This document shows, piece after piece, positions 18,636 to 18,671 of a stretch of 18,671 bases of DNA (positions are counted from its first letter, which is position 1; every line of letters begins with the position of its first letter). The notes below the pieces were generated by a model. That model did not search any database. It had not been told where the DNA came from and saw only the letters and a program-made list of their open reading frames with translations. The stretch comes from Oscillospiraceae bacterium (GTDB lineage: Bacteria > Bacillota > Clostridia > Oscillospirales > Ruminococcaceae): the NCBI GenBank assembly GCA_900762805.1, contig CAAFHY010000088.1:1-18671 (forward strand), in the 5' to 3' direction. The translations under genes were made by a program, and so were the position numbers.

Positions 18636-18671
18636 AAAAAATACAAAAAGCCTGCAAGAAATCTGTGGCTA
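18636..18671. other. Start of the region behind miaA, cut off by the window
   Basis: 36 nt, A-rich, with AAAAAGCC (18647-18654) and GGCT near the end (18667-18670) that could be the two arms of a hairpin. Too short to call a terminator or a further gene. In several bacteria hfq follows miaA, but nothing here shows it. Confidence 0.3.

Overview
The window reads as ordinary chromosomal DNA from a GC-rich, low-complexity-intergenic member of the Firmicutes, most likely class Clostridia (an Oscillospiraceae/Ruminococcaceae-like gut or anaerobic lineage). The basis is inference: an archaeal/eukaryotic-type prolyl-tRNA synthetase, strong AGGAGG-type ribosome binding sites, extended -10 promoters, U-tailed intrinsic terminators, an endonuclease-type MutL and the gene order uvrB-uvrA-miaB-mutS-mutL-miaA, all common in that group. 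No 16S or other decisive taxonomic marker is present. No mobile element, CRISPR array, tRNA or rRNA gene was seen.

Layout. Bases 1-40 hold the last residues of a gene that looks like acyl carrier protein, closed by a perfect 10-bp hairpin terminator. A near-consensus extended -10 promoter (252-280) then drives proS and a GNAT acetyltransferase gene 1 nt behind it. After about 300 bp of GC-rich DNA with no convincing gene comes a 14-bp bidirectional terminator (2503-2536), which also serves the convergent, minus-strand RluA-family pseudouridine synthase gene (2699-3676, own promoter at 3707-3735).

Bases 3932-5852 form a nucleoside-salvage locus. Two nucleoside-hydrolase-family genes sit in one minus-strand operon: a short, catalytically degenerate one (4960-5739), then a full-length one (4007-4957), then a terminator. 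They are transcribed away from a divergent Crp/Fnr-family regulator gene (5853-6491), an arrangement like E. coli yeiL beside rihB. The two divergent promoters share practically the same -10 hexamer and are embedded in repeated TGACAG words and an inverted repeat. This is the most interesting part of the window.

From about 6713 to the end runs a long DNA-repair and tRNA-modification operon: a promoter with a LexA-box-like sequence, a leader of about 250 nt, uvrB and uvrA (nucleotide excision repair), miaB (methylthiolation of i6A37 in tRNA), mutS and mutL (mismatch repair), miaA (isopentenylation of A37). All junctions from uvrB on are short gaps or overlaps (7, 8, 4, -8 and -14 nt), so one transcript and coupled translation are likely. 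miaA supplies the substrate for miaB, yet the two flank mutSL, which puts tRNA decoding fidelity and genome repair under one promoter.
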